A stretch of DNA of 64,000 nt, from positions 5,912,501 to 5,976,500 of the forward strand of contig CP126191.1 in assembly GCA_030272155.1 (NCBI GenBank), given 5' to 3'. This document shows, in pieces, positions 24,972-37,691 of this stretch (its first letter is position 1; the number at the start of each line of letters is the position of its first letter). Made by a program: the position numbers and the translations under genes. This stretch comes from Tetradesmus obliquus. Its lineage: Eukaryota > Chlorophyta > Chlorophyceae > Sphaeropleales > Scenedesmaceae. A model generated the notes under the pieces. That model made no database searches, was not told where the DNA came from, and saw only the letters and a list, made by a program, of their open reading frames with translations.

Positions 24972-25569
24972 TGTGCAGTAAACTAGGGCATCAGAATGGA
25001 CGTAGTGAACGGCATGGCAGGTTGTGGGTGTACCACAGCACCCCTGTTGCTGTGGACTGTCGTAATGGACAGTGTTGCAACTCATTGATTTTTGTGGGCT
25101 TGCTGTCCAGGCGTCCCTTTGCAATGTAGTACTGCATTCTGCTGCTGCAATGTCTTCAGAATTGTATTTTGTTTTCTTCAACTGCACTGTCATGCTACAC
25201 GCGGCAGCTGCTGCCCTACCAATGGCTCCTTTTCACAGCTGCAGCATGCCCCTCACACTGGCAGGTCTGCCACGCACAAGTCGAGCTGGTCTACCTTGCA
25301 GGATCATGAAAGTTTGCGCCTACAAATTCGGATCGCAGCTACGTGAGCCGTGTGACGGCAGCAGCAGTGCAGGTCTCGTGCGAGCGAGTTCCCTCCGAAA
25401 CCCCAGCCCACTGTGACAAGCTGACAGGGGCACGTAAAAAGGGGCCCACGCCCATAGTATGTGTGAAAGTGCTCAAGGATGCATTTGTCATGGACGAGAC
25501 TGCAGTAGTCTGTCCTCAGTCCGAAACTGAACAGGAACCCCTGTCTGCTCTCGCCGTGGTCAGCTCTGC
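24972..25569. other. Intergenic, 3' UTR plus promoter
   Basis: This 598-base spacer lies between two same-strand genes. Open frames here are short, and none continues in phase into the next gene. Confidence 0.4.
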
Positions 25570-27465
25570 ATGGCTGGGGTGTTATCGTTACAAAAAACAA
25601 AAACATGCCTTGCCGTGACTCGCGGAGGGCGGCAGCCATCAGCAGGGGTGCGTTGCTCGTTCTCCAAGCAGCACCACACGCAAGTGCGAGTGCTGCGCTA
25701 CCCCTCTGGAGAAACTCGCTATATCAGGTACCCTGTTGATGCCACTATGGACCTCGACGAAGAGGAAGAAAACGAGGGCTTCGCATGTTGGGATGTGTCG
25801 GGACTCTGGGGCGTGAACGCAAGAGCGGGAGGCCATGCACGGCCGCAGGTGCGTCTCCTTAGTGGTACATGGCGTGTTTCGAGGTCTTGATCGCAGCAGA
25901 TCAAGCGTCACAGTTGCTGCTGCCCAGCCATGACTTGCTGACAACAACAGCAGTTGAGCACTTGCTTGACTTGTCATGCCTTCCCACGGCACTAGCTCTC
26001 ACCTGCGGCGTTACCGTCCTTTTGCAGTCGGGATCTCGCCACAAGCACCAGCTGCCCACCAGTTCGCATCAGCCCAGCGTCCAAGAAACAGCGGCATACC
26101 TGGAAGGCCTCTTTGCTGCCTCATATGAGGCACAGCCGCTGGTAGACGTAGATCACTGCTATCAGGTGAGAGCCACGCAGCTGCACGACGTGCTTGTCTG
26201 CTGCACATATTACAGTGCATTGGCACACGGAGCAGCTCGCAGCTGGCGCCTGATGACCTTGCAACGCAGCAGCTGTGTCAACCTGGCATAAGCCAACAGC
26301 CCAAGCGGGCCAACAGCCCAAGCGGGGCCTCTGCATGTGCCTGTGCACTGCAGGTGCTGCACGGCTGCCCCTGGGTGCTGCCGCGGCCTGTGTTTGTGCT
26401 GGCCTGCAAAGGGCCGGGCGCAGCAGCCGAGGATGACATCAGGAACACCTACACGCTGCGCACCAAGGTCGAGCAGGAGGGAGCTGCAGATGCTCTCGCA
26501 AAGGTGGGCACTGGCAAGTGCAGGCATCGGATGCAACGAACTGGCCATTTGCAGCGGCTTCATGTCATTAGCAGCTGCTGATCTAGTAGGCAGCGGTGCC
26601 GCATCATCACGACGTGCTTCGCGCCACTGAGGTGACTTGCTTGGATTTACATCAAGGCTCAGGCAGGGGCAAGCAGCAGGGCTGCTGTATCTGCATTTCA
26701 GTCACTACTGCAACGTGCACAACTTGACCCTTTCTTCCAAGTTCAAGTGAGAGCCCGCTCCACTGCATCGTTTGTGTTGTTGCACGTGCTGCTGCTGCTG
26801 CCGCCTGGCTTGTTCCCCTGCGCGCAGCTGCTGAAGAAGCAGCACCTGTCTGATGTGCTGGAGGTGGCTGAGATGCGTGACGGGGTGGTGGCGTTTGAGG
26901 CCGCGGCTGACGCAGACAGGTTCGCCAGCAAGCTGGAGGAGGAGGGGCACAGCCAGGTGCGGCGCGCGCAGCGCAGCGGGTGCAATGGCTTTGCAGGTAC
27001 TGGCTGCTACGTACCAATGTTCGCAGGACGAGCATCAGGTTTTTATTCTACTAAAGTGCACAGCGCACTGCAGCTGCAACAGCCGCAACACACACACAGC
27101 AGGACGACAGGCAAGCCTGCGGTACAGGCATATGCTTGTTTGCGATTGTTTACCCGCCGCTAGTGCCGCAACAGCAGCACCTGGCAGAGATTCAGCAAGG
27201 GTGCTGTGCGCACTCCTCCCGCCGGACAAGCAGCTCGGCGGCAGCGGGGCGGTGCTGCTGGCATGCATTTCTCATGCTTCTGCTCTGTGTGCTGTGTGCT
27301 GCGCTGGGCCAGGTGATGATTGCTGAGGTGGACTCGCACAAGATGTTCCGCATGGTGAGTGATGTGCGTGCGCTGGTGGTGCTGCTGCCGCGCGGCACAG
27401 ACATACCAGCGCCTTACCAGCTGGCGGCCTCACTCAAGCAGAAGACCAGCTGGGACAGCATGTGA
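25570..27465 (+). CDS. DUF3110-like protein, probably plastid-targeted
   Basis: Six exons: 25570-25848, 26028-26165, 26354-26503, 26702-26746, 26828-26956, 27313-27465, giving 297 residues with all junctions in phase 0. The first 40 residues are Lys/Arg/Ser/Thr-rich without acidic residues, like a chloroplast transit peptide. Then come VRVLRYPSGETRYIRYP, an acidic patch, and a core with PRPVFVLACKG, GVVAFEAAADADRFASKLEE and AEVDSHKMFRMV. The pattern VFVLxxxx ... VVxFExxxDAxRFAxxLE is that of DUF3110, found in cyanobacteria and plastids with unknown function. The 45-base exon 4 was accepted because it keeps phase and has good splice sites. The start is the ATG that opens the transit-like stretch; an earlier non-coding exon is possible. 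Confidence 0.6.
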
Positions 27466-28816
27466 GGCAGCAGCAGCGCCGAGCATGCTGTGCAGCCAGC
27501 AGGGCAAGCACAAGGCAGCTGGAGCGTAGAGTTACTGCCGCCCTTGCAGCACGCGCTGTGCTTGCGGCATGGTGCAGCGCATGCGGTTGCAAGGGCGGCA
27601 GCTCTGCAACGCCAGAGGCAGTGTGCATGGCTGTGTGTGTGATGTGCTGGGGCGATGAGGCACATGGTGCGCTGGTGCAGACAGGGTGTGGAATTGTGCA
27701 CCTTGAGGGTTGTTTTCATGTATGCTTACGCTCTGTATTGTTTGCAATCAAGGGCTTTGATAGTTCAGAGGGGTGTGGCTGGCAGGAGTCGGGGGGGTGA
27801 AGCTCAGCAGCAGTGTCGCCAGTGGGTACCCTACCCTGTGTCGGCCTGCCATGTACGCATTTGAGCGTGCACGTGCTTCGGCATGAGGCATGCATGTATA
27901 TTACTTTCCCTGGTGGCTTGTCTGCAGCTGCAATGGATGCTGCAGTGTGTGGTTGCGCTCTTTGCAAGGTGACATAGCTCCGCCCGCTGCCGCCCCTGCT
28001 GTGCAGTGGCTGCTGCCTCTCTTGGGAGCGGGCTCACCAGCACTTGCGTCAAAAGCGCGCTTCTGGTGGCAGGATCTGTGTTTGTTTCATGCTCGTCTCT
28101 GCGCAGCTCAGCACACCTGATGGGAGCTCAAGCAGGCATGTTGCCTTGTGCTGCACTTTGTACTCCAATTGTATCGCTTCAGCATTGTATGTTTGTCAGT
28201 TTTTGGTGGCCTTTGGTGTGTTTGTGGGTGGGAGGGTAGGATGCATGTTTGCCATATGTTTGCGTGCTCGTTTCTCGTCTTCACTGGTTTGTGTGAGCTT
28301 CAAATCGATAGCTGGCAGGTGCCTAGCCAGCTTGTGCGCCCCTTGTACTATATAGCTGTTATGCTTTTATGTGTACTCTATCAACGCTGCCATATGCAGC
28401 TGGTGTGCTGGTGTGCCTGGGCTGCAGACTCATGCAGCAACGTGCAGTCGTGCAGATCACGCTGTTGCAGGCGAATGTGTAGGTTGCTGTGGCAGCTGCT
28501 GTTGTCGGCTTCTGGTGAAGGGCTGCTGGTTTAGTAGGACTGGTGTGTTGTGGTGCTGCTGCTCCTTATCAACAGTCACTGGCTGGCAGCCTGCCGGCTG
28601 AAGTGCATCGCTAGGACAAAAGGTGTCATGCCAGGAGGTTGGGTGTGTGAGTAGCTCTGCTGGGCTGGGGTGAGGCAGCTGTGTTACGTCTTCAAGTTGC
28701 TACAGTTGCTTGAAATAGACATGGCGGTGTCCAGCACCAAGGCGGGGCATGGTGTTGGTGATTGCCTGGTGCAGGCACCACACAGCTGTGCTGCTGCTTA
28801 CGCTGTATGCGCCCGT
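27466..28816. other. Non-coding, GT-rich
   Basis: This 1.35 kb lies between the stops of convergent genes and is rich in TGTTTG/GTGTG sequence, as expected of long 3' UTRs. No exon is supported. Confidence 0.4.
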
Positions 28817-29619
28817 TTACATTATTCTTGATCCTGCTGCTGTGCTGCTTGCGGGTGCCGCAAACTTGCTGGTATATGCTGTTGTGTCAGCGTTACTTAC
28901 CCTTGACCGCAGCATGCTTCCTGGCATGTCCCAGGTTCTCTGGGTTGTGTGGCTTAGGGTCAGTTCAACAGAGAGATTGCACTTGGTTGCATACAAGCAG
29001 GCTAGCGTCCACCTCTGGTGAACAGATCCCGCTGGAAAACGCCATGGTGTCGTGCTTGGGTGGTAGCCTCGAGCTCGTTGATGCCTTGGCTTTGAGCATG
29101 TCAGTTCTTGACCCAAGGGCTGCAGCTGCTGTGGCACATCCTGACTGAGCAGGCGCTGCAGACGTGCATGCTGAGTGGCGTCAGGCAGTGTGCATTGTGC
29201 CCACTTTAGCACCACGGCCTGCTGCACTGCAGTGCCAGCTGGCACGTGCATGTTGGCTGCTGCACGTTCAAGGCACTGTTGGTAACCTGCTTTTCCGCTA
29301 ACACTCGTGGCGGCCGCGTGGTGAGGGCCAGCTGCAGCTGCCTGCTGTGCTTAATACCTGTCACGGTGGTGTAGATTACAGTGCCATCCTGGCAGTGCGG
29401 CCGCAAGGGTGTGTAGGTAGTCTGCTGCGCGGCCTGTGGAGGCTCTGCCGCCAAACCAAGCCCCGGCTCCGATTCTATCTGGGCCTCCGAGGTTGAGTCA
29501 ACAACTGGCTGATCATGACGGCAGCCGTTGGCGGTTGTACAGGCAATGCAGTCTCCCTGTAAACGGTTGACGTGTATCGGTACATGCCAGCTGCAGGTCG
29601 CAGGTAACAGGAAGCGCAT
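28817..29619 (-). CDS. Candidate two-exon gene, unknown function
   Basis: Two open segments, 29619-29358 and 29286-28817, join in phase (intron GTATTA...GCAG, 71 bases) to give 243 residues. The second exon reads YQQCLERAAANMHVPAG ... AVVLKWAQCTLPD ... LQRLLSQDVPQQLQPL, with a composition more protein-like than neighbouring shadow frames. An alternative start is an eight-base first exon at 29753-29746 spliced to 29590, also in phase, giving 236 residues. The stop codon overlaps a TGTAA poly(A)-like motif. I recognise no family, and no catalytic motif is visible. It could equally be chance open sequence. Confidence 0.4.
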
Positions 29620-32600
29620 CGCAACAAACGACACGGCGCACAGCGCGGCACCACTTGATCAGACCAGATCTGTCTGCTCCAGAGTACTTTGCCTGGCGAC
29701 CAGGACCCCCAGGTGCCCGAAGGGTTGAAGTAACTTTCTGTTTACCGCGACATATCCTTTGATACAACCCCAATCCCACACCACCAGTACTGGTGCGTCA
29801 ATGAAGCTTGAAGGCTTTCGTTCAATAGGCAGTGCAGAGTATCATTGCGCCACCACTAACTAGCATTGCAGCACAGCTATATAAAGAAAGTTGCTGACAG
29901 CTAGTGGCGGCAAGACGCGATTGCAGCACCATCCGTGATGATATTATGCCTGCAGGCTGCCACTGCTCAGCCTCAGCAGTAGTATGAATCCACAGAGAAT
30001 CGCGCATGGTGCATGCAGCAGGCATGCCACGGCAATACATTTGGTTGAATGTGCGCCTGGCAGCCAAACGGACGCATGCAGTCTGTAGCGCATACAGAAA
30101 CAACATGGCAGCAAGGGTAATCAGCATGTGCAGTGCCTGATGTGCACGCTTGTGACCATGTATCAGCATGATGCGATGCACAACAATAGACAGTGCCACT
30201 TCAAGCATTGCTCAAAGCCAGCTAGCCCCCGGCGCAGTGCTGCCAGCAGCAATGTGTCACCTTTCTTCAACAGATATGAGGCTACCTACCCACCCACACC
30301 GGATAACCACACCAAGCAGCGCAACAGCCTAGTGGAACATCTGCAACGTGGCAAGTGCCACTAGCAGCAGTGCCGCACAGCTCTGCGGGTTCAGGCAGTC
30401 AGCACCCACATGCAACCCACCCGCACCAGTAAGACCAACACCACCACTAAGCAACAGCTGCCCAGCATTGGTTTGTCCCCGCCTGGACACAAATCTGTGA
30501 TTGATCCGGTTGCAACGCAGGCGAGAAGGATTGTTTGCATGCTGTGCATAGGCTGCCACCAGGTGTAACAGAGTGCTGTTGCTGCAGCATTTGCAGGCGG
30601 CTGTCATGGGCACTGCTTGGTGCGGGGCCCACAGCACCGCACACGCTACGAACCCCCCCACAGACTCATCATTTGCACTGCTTGGTAATCAAAATCAGGC
30701 AATCAAAGGCGAAGAACCCTCCAAAGTACCGCTAATTGAATTAAACAAGCAGTGACGATGCATCTACCCTACATGCGTCCGATGATAAAAGCTTTGTTCA
30801 GAATGGGCAGTACACACAAGTGCTGGTCACCATATGAACCAAATCTGCGCTAACGGGTATCACCTCAGCCTGCAACAAGCTCCTGTGCTGGATCGCTTGC
30901 TGCAAATGCACTCTGCTCCTAACGTGTCATCAGCATGCATGTGACCTTGTTCAACGTCAATACAAAGAAAGATGCTGACCACCCATCACCCAGCCCCATG
31001 CTGCAGCACGCTGCCATTGCCACAACCTGCTGAGGCCAGAGTGCTTCTGAACAGGCTGAAGATGCGTGCACACCAGTAGTAGCGTCTCATTGCAGGTGTC
31101 CATCTCTATGTTTAGGGTTTTGATCACTGCTGCTCGTGTTTGTCATCTGATCTAGCAGCTGCAGTGCAGGCAGCCAGGTTGTGGCTGCTAAGAATTCCCA
31201 CATCAGCACACAACCACCTACAATGACCAGCCGCAACAAGGGGAATGCAGCCAAGGACGATCTCTGTGCATCTGTTTGATCACAGGTGCACTGCAGTGCC
31301 TGCTGATGCAGCCAAGCCACAGCCGTCGCCCCAAAATTGTATACAACTACTCTGCGACGGGGTCAGTGCTGCTACACCTGCTTTAACCACGGTGGAATAC
31401 ATTTGTGGTGCAGCAGACATACGAGGGTGCTGCAGCATTCCAGCCCGCACGGATTGTTGTAGACGCGGCCAGCGCACCCAACGTGTGACAGCCTACACAG
31501 TTTTGCCAGCCGCCGCGCCTGTCTGCAGTGTGGTTCAGTGTGCTGGCTGCTCAATGGTGGCAGCAAAATGAGGTTGCCGCAGTTGTCAGACATGCCTTCC
31601 ATGCAGCATCACTCCACAACATAACAGGGAGTGGAGCAACAGAAGAGCAGCTAGAAGGGCAACACGCGATCCAAGGTTGCTGCCACGCTGCGTAGAGTTT
31701 GCGCTGAAGTGCAGCAGCAGCGGCACGCTATATGGCCAGTGTGCAGTGCAGCAAGTATGCAAGAGGCTTGCCTGTGCTGATACAGGGCACTCACTGCTGC
31801 ACGCACATGACTGATCATGCATGGTCTGCCAGCCTGCACGCCTCTGTCACTTCAGCAGCAGGACAGTCAACCACCCTACCACAACACCAGTCAACACAAC
31901 AAACTGCAGCCAGGCATGCTTGCCAGGTCCCAAAGCCAACACTTGTCTACCTCGGCTACAGCAGGGGTCAAGCTGCTGACAGCAAGCGCCTCTAGCTGTG
32001 GCTGCAGTTGCGGCTGCATGCGGCCTTGGCACAGCCACAAGGACTCATCTGACTGCTGCGCACCCTTGCTGAGCTCCCCGCGCTTCATCACCATGCCTCA
32101 ACATACTGCTTTGTGCAGCCTGCGTCACATGCCACCTGTTACATGCCACCTGTCACATGCCAACACAGACACCAGAACACACCCACTCAATGCTGCTAGC
32201 CCTACAACCAACATCACCCTGCGACTGACTACTCCTACGTCAAGATGCGCCTTCCTAACACTACTTGACCTGCCTACTGCCAGACACAGCAGCAATAGTC
32301 ACCAGTCACCATCAGCCAGCAGCCCACAGCACGCTACAGGTCGTCACTCAACGTCGCATGCATCACCGAAAAGTGTTGCGTCCAAGTGCTTACAACTCGT
32401 CAATGAAACAGTGTCTGTGTCTCTATATAGAATGGCAGTAAACAGATGGCTGCCGGCTGCCGGCAGCGCATCGCCTCGCCACCACTGTCCTGATGAGTCT
32501 GTCATGTGTGTCAGTTGTCATACGTCACGGTCACATCATGCCAGCAGCATGGTTGCCGCTGGCACAAATGCAATCACGGATCAGCACAGTGCAACCCAGA

Positions 32601-33559
32601 AAGCATGACGTTGCCAGTAGCGTTCCCAAGATAGCAGGCAGGCGGGCACACACAGCAAACTGCTGCAGCCAGCACATGATACACAGCCAAGAGAGGAGAA
32701 ACCCTGCTGTCAAGAGCACCTGCGCATTGACATCAGTTGGTGATGGGCATTCAGAAGTGCTGATGCAGCACATGCACAAACGTGACATAACACCAGTGCA
32801 TGCACAAACGTGACATAACACCAGTGCATGCATGAATGCATCGAGCAAGGGCAGCAGAAAGGGCATGCACGCTGCAGCAGTAGCAACCAAAGCCTGCAGT
32901 TTGATACTATAAATCCTCAAGGCGTCTGGAACCCGCAGCAACAGCACCCTTGCCTCAACAAGATCATCGTAGGGAATCAACTCTCAACTGCGTGGTATAG
33001 GTGCCTTTTTGAAGTTGGCTGGTGCTACTCAGCAATGCAACAGGTTATCTGCGCTTGCTCAGCAGCTGATGAATTGCGACCCGCGCAATGCAGCAAGCAT
33101 GCACATGCGTCAGCACATGCACAGCTACGCTGCTGCAGTCACAGCAGGCAGTTCAGCGCACCGCCGTGCAAACGGCCAAAAGAACATGCAGTACCACAGA
33201 TGATATGCGCTTAGACAGGCCAATTGTGTAGTTGCCAGCAGTCATCCCAATCTGGAGGATTCAAAGACTGAAGCTCCTCATGTCAGCAATGTATAAGGGC
33301 CAGCCGTCGTGTGTTCATTCAGCAACTGGTGTCGTATATCTTTGTAAGAGTGTGGCGGCGTACGCGCGAATGATACTGTCAGCTATGTCACGGCAGCCGC
33401 AGGTGCGCCTGCACCCCGGATCCCACCACACAATTCACAAGCAACGTGTGCATGCTCAGCGGCACTCACAGCCTGTCTGGATCAGCAGCATCCTCACTGC
33501 GTCCGCAGCTGCGCAGTCGGATGCACCTGCTGCTGCGGCAGTGCAGCTAATCAAGCACC
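29620..33559. other. Gene-poor region
   Basis: Almost 4 kb without a supported exon on either strand. The composition is less CAG-rich than the genes. It contains a 28-bp direct duplication at 32772 and open frames up to 263 codons that look like chance. No transposon ends, reverse transcriptase or integrase motifs were seen. Confidence 0.45.
32772..32827 (+). repeat. Two 28-bp tandem repeats
   Basis: Two perfect consecutive copies of a 28-base unit starting ATGCACAAACGTGACATAAC lie in non-coding sequence. Confidence 0.9.
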
Positions 33560-34880
33560 TCACTGGTGCTCAAACAGGCTGCTGCCATCAAGGCCAGACG
33601 GCTGCTGCAGCTGCTGCGCCTGCAGCAGCCTCGCGCCCTCCGCTGCGCCGCCTGCCTGCTGCTGCAGCTGGAACAGCCCGCCAGCTTGCTGTCCAGCCGC
33701 TGCTGCTGCATCAGGCAGCGCTGCCAGCAGCACCAGCTGCCCGCCTGCTGCAGGTGACAACGCAGCACCAGCGGCACCTGCCCCAGCACCCCCGGCAGCG
33801 GCAGCAGCACTGCTGCCGCTCATGGCCAGGCCCTGCAGCTGCTGCTGCAGCTGCTGCAGGGACAGCACGCCTGCAACGCCAGCTTGCCTGCCATCTGCTG
33901 CATCGGACTGCAGCAGCAGCGTGCCAGGTGGCAGCACCCACATGCCTTGGGAGGCTGGCTGCGCCGGCAGCACTGTGGAAGATATGCGCAGAGGGATGCC
34001 TGCTGTTGACAGTCCCATGGTGTTCACGGTTCCAGCAGCAGGCAGCGAGAGCACAGTGCCAGTCATTGCTGACACATTCATGCCACTGGTGTTGGGGGAG
34101 AGGCTGTAGCCTGCAGCCTGGGAGCCGACAGAGCCACGCTGCAGCAGCTGCTCTGCCAGTAGAACTAGCTGCTGCTGCTGTTGCTGCTGCTGCTGTGAGG
34201 CCTGCTGCGCTTGCTGCTGTGCCTGCTGCTGCTGCAGCTGCTGCTGCACTTCCTGGTGTGCTTGCTGCAGCTGCTGCTGCGCCTCTTGCTGCTGTGCCTG
34301 CTGCAGTTGCTGCTGTGCCTGCTGCAGCTGCTGCTGCGCCTCCTGCTCTTGGTTTGCTTCCTGCTGCTGTTGCAGGACCTGCTGTAGCTGGTACTGCAGC
34401 TGCTGCAGCGACAGCTGCACCGACTGGTCTGGCGATGCCTGCTGCACCAGCATAAAGCGCTGCGGGGAGTGCGGCTGCAACCCTAGCCCAGGCTGCAGCT
34501 GCAGCAACCCTGGCGGAAGCTCAGTAGCTGCCTGCAGCACCAGCTGTTGCTGCTGCTGCTGTTGCTGGAGTTGCGGCAGCGGCTGCTGCGCCTGCTGCAC
34601 CAGCTGCTGGTGTGGCGTGGAGCCTGCAGAGCCAGCTGCTGCCACACTCAAGCTCAAGCTGTGCTGCAGGGGGCTGGCCTGCAGCTGCTGGCCCTGACCT
34701 GGCACAGGGATGGGCTGCGCCCTACGCGGGGGAGGCGGCGGCGGTGGCGACGGTGGGAGCATGGACGCCCGGCCACCCCATTGCTGCTGCTGCTGCCGCT
34801 GCTGCTGCATGTGCTGCTGCACCTGATGCAGCTGCTGCTGCTGCTGCTGCTGCACCTGTTGCTGTTGCGCCTGCTGCTGT

Positions 34881-34912
<32 letters not shown>

Positions 34913-35883
34913 TTCCTGTGCCTGCTGCTGTTGCCGCATCTGCTCGCTGGCTGCTGCGGCGTCTCCGCCTTCGCTTGTCCTGCTGATGTTTGCCAGATCC
35001 CCGCTGCTCTGCGACCCCAGTGCAGGCGGAGCAGGGCTGGTGAAGCTGCCACTGCCCAGCGGCCCTGCTGTAAGCGAGCCGGCGCTACGCAGCGATGCGC
35101 TGTCGCTGCGAGTTGCGCCAGCTGTGTTGCTGGAAGAGACAGATCCGCTGCCTCTGCTGGTTAGGGAGGAGGCTGTGGTGGTGGTCCAGCCTGAAGTGCT
35201 GCTGGCTGCGTCCCTGCTGGTCCTGCCAGCTGCAGCAGCAGCAGCAGCAGCAGCAGTGCGGCTTGGTGTGCTGCCAACTGTCACATCAAAGCTGCCGCTG
35301 CTGCGTGCTGGGGCTAGCGGCGTGCCGCGCGGCGCTGCTGGCTCGATTGAGCTGAGGGGTGTTGTCAGGCTGCCTGCATCCTGCGTGCCGGGTGCGGGGA
35401 AGGGCTTTTCCTCGTGCAGCGTTGGCAGGCCATCCAGCGGGGCGGCCTCGTGCGGATGCAGCTGCATCAGCTCTGCCATTGTCACCGCCTGGGCAGCAGC
35501 AAGCAGTGCAGTGCAGCACAGCGCAGGTGCAGGTGCAGGTGCAGAGTGAAGTCAGACATGTTGGGGGGGAGACCAACAGGCAGGCACCCAGCAGATGTGG
35601 ATCATCAGGTATGGTTGTGTTGTGAGTCATTGGATCTGGCCATGCTGGCTGCCAATGAGCAGGCACAAGTCGTAACAAAAACCATTTGAAATCTTTCAAC
35701 ACACAATGTGCAATGAGCTTGTTTCATCTCCTTGTGATGGCCCAGCAGCAGCTGGCACTCACTGCAAACGGCCCGCCATCGCGCTGCTGCTGCTCCAGCT
35801 GCGCCCGTGCAGCCGCCCCGCCGGAGCTCAACTGCAGCTGCGCCACAGCTTCTGCAGTGCCTGCCACGTCAGCACCCGGCCCA

Positions 35884-35915
<32 letters not shown>

Positions 35916-37476
35916 CCCTGCTGCTGCTGCTGCTGCCCCGGATGAGGATGCAGCTGCTGATATGGCTTTGGCTGCTGGTGCTGCAGCTGTGGCTTCGGGC
36001 GGCGTCTCAGGCGGCTCGCCTGGTGTGGGTGGCATGCTGCTGCTGGCTGAGCCCGGCGTGGGTGAGGTGGCCTGCATGGCAGGCGTTGGCGGCATGCTGC
36101 ACTCCGGGCACAGGCAACAGCAGCGCACAGCAGCACACAGCAGAAGATGTGATAAGTGTCTAAAAAAACATACAGCCGACACTTTCTGCAATGCACTCCA
36201 GCCTGCACATCCACATCATATGAGCTGAAAGCTGCTCCTGGCGCATGAGTGAAAGCTGGTACTGAGCAAAAACGCCCAACTTTGCTCCAGCGCTGTATCA
36301 AATGTAAGGGCTGCCGGCCATGTAAGCACGCCACTCACGTGATCCAGCTGGCTGCTGGCCTCCGCACATTGGCAGTGCCCTGCCAGCCTGGCGCAGCCAG
36401 CGCCGGCGGCTGGCCACCACCGCCGTCCTGCTGCTGCTGCAGCTGCTGGGCCTGCTGCTGCGCCTCCTGCAGGTGTGCCACTGACGCCAGCAGGTAGTCC
36501 TGCACCACTGCCAGGCTGGCTGAGGCGCGGGCGCGTGCCTCAAAGAAGGGCACCTCCTTGAACAGCGAGCGCTTGTAGTGGATGATGCGGTTCACCTGCG
36601 CGCGAGTGTGAGCCACAGACACCGTGACAAGGCAGCATGCTCAGGATAAATCTCAACAACTAGCAAAACAATAGGATTGAAGCAGTGCATCAACATCAGG
36701 CGGCTCGCGCCACAACCAGCCCTGCAATGTCGGCATTCAAGACTTGTGCTGCATCATCAAACTACCAATCAAAGAGACAGATCTAACGCCATTGGCCCCG
36801 CGCCCCCTGCAGCGGCAAAACGGAGTTGCTTGTTTGGTGTGCAGCAATACGGCAATGCGGCTGCAGGGGCTCACCTCTGAGACCAGCTGCATCTCCTCGT
36901 CCTCCAGCTTGTTGATTACCTCCAGCAGCTTGATGCGCTTGTCCTTCAGCCCAAACAGCTCAGCCTCGATGTCCTGGCGGCTGGCACGCAGCTTCATCAG
37001 CTTCTCAGTCAGCATCTCAGCCTCGTACCTGCAGACACGGGGCAGCAGCAGCGCCACAGCGGCAGCAGGATACAGCAGCGCGCAGCACGACACAGCAGGA
37101 CGCAGTGACAAGGGCCGTCCAGCACCTAACCTTCAGAGGTTACGCAGCAATCCCCTGATTTGTTGCGTGCAGCATTAAGGTGTGCATGGGTGAGGCTTGG
37201 CCTGCAGTGCTGTGCCGTCACACGTGGCGGTGGCCTCAGAGCCTGCCTGGCTCTGGTGACGCCTTGAGCTGCTGCCGCGCTGCCCCTGCTGATTCAACAC
37301 TGGCCATCATCTTGCAGACGAATTGCCGGAATCCCCCTTGTTTTTTCTTCAGCAGCTTGCACAGCCGGGCGCCACTGGCATGTCCTGCTGTGTGCAGCGC
37401 CATAGAAGCGCGATGACGCACTGCAGCTGCCTGCAGCCACATCTGAAGAGCGCACAGGTACCACCGCAACCCCCTG

Positions 37477-37515
<39 letters not shown>

Positions 37516-37691
37516 CACCTCAGGTTGTCCAGCACCTCCCGCTGGCTGGCCACCTGCTGACTGGCTGTCTCAACATCAGCCTCCATGCTCGCACGCAGCT
37601 GCGCGCGCCGCTCGTTCAGCGCCGCCACCTGCTGCTCCAGCTGCACGCGCAGGTGCTCCAGCAGCTGGGACATCTGGCTGGGGTCGGCCAT
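33560..37691 (-). CDS. Coiled-coil protein with very long Q-rich C-terminal half
   Basis: Five exons: 37691-37519, 37028-36875, 36595-36339, 36096-35763, 35488-33560, giving 948 residues with matching phases. Residues 1-150 are a continuous heptad-like coiled coil (MSQLLEHLRVQLEQQVAAL ... KLMKLRASRQDIEAELFGLK ... LLEVINKLEDEEMQLVSE). A basic patch with VNRIIHYKRSLFKEVPFFE follows. Then a proline/threonine segment with repeated MPPTP, a Ser/Thr-rich stretch, and about 400 residues dominated by Gln and Ala. No enzyme motif is present. The start follows a clean CAG acceptor in the 5' leader, so upstream non-coding exon sequence is likely. The final CAG-TGA also resembles a GTGAGG donor, so a further 3' exon cannot be ruled out. 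I do not recognise the family; a scaffold or transcription-related protein is a guess. Confidence 0.75.

Noticed and set aside
31817..32608. 263-codon plus-strand open frame in the gene-poor region
   Set aside because: Ser/His/Thr-rich chance-like composition, no recognisable motif, no splice partners and overlapping frames of similar quality.
33232..34455. 407-codon plus-strand open frame
   Set aside because: It lies antisense to the Q-rich exon of the coiled-coil gene and consists mostly of Ala/Gln/Leu runs created by CAG/CTG triplets.
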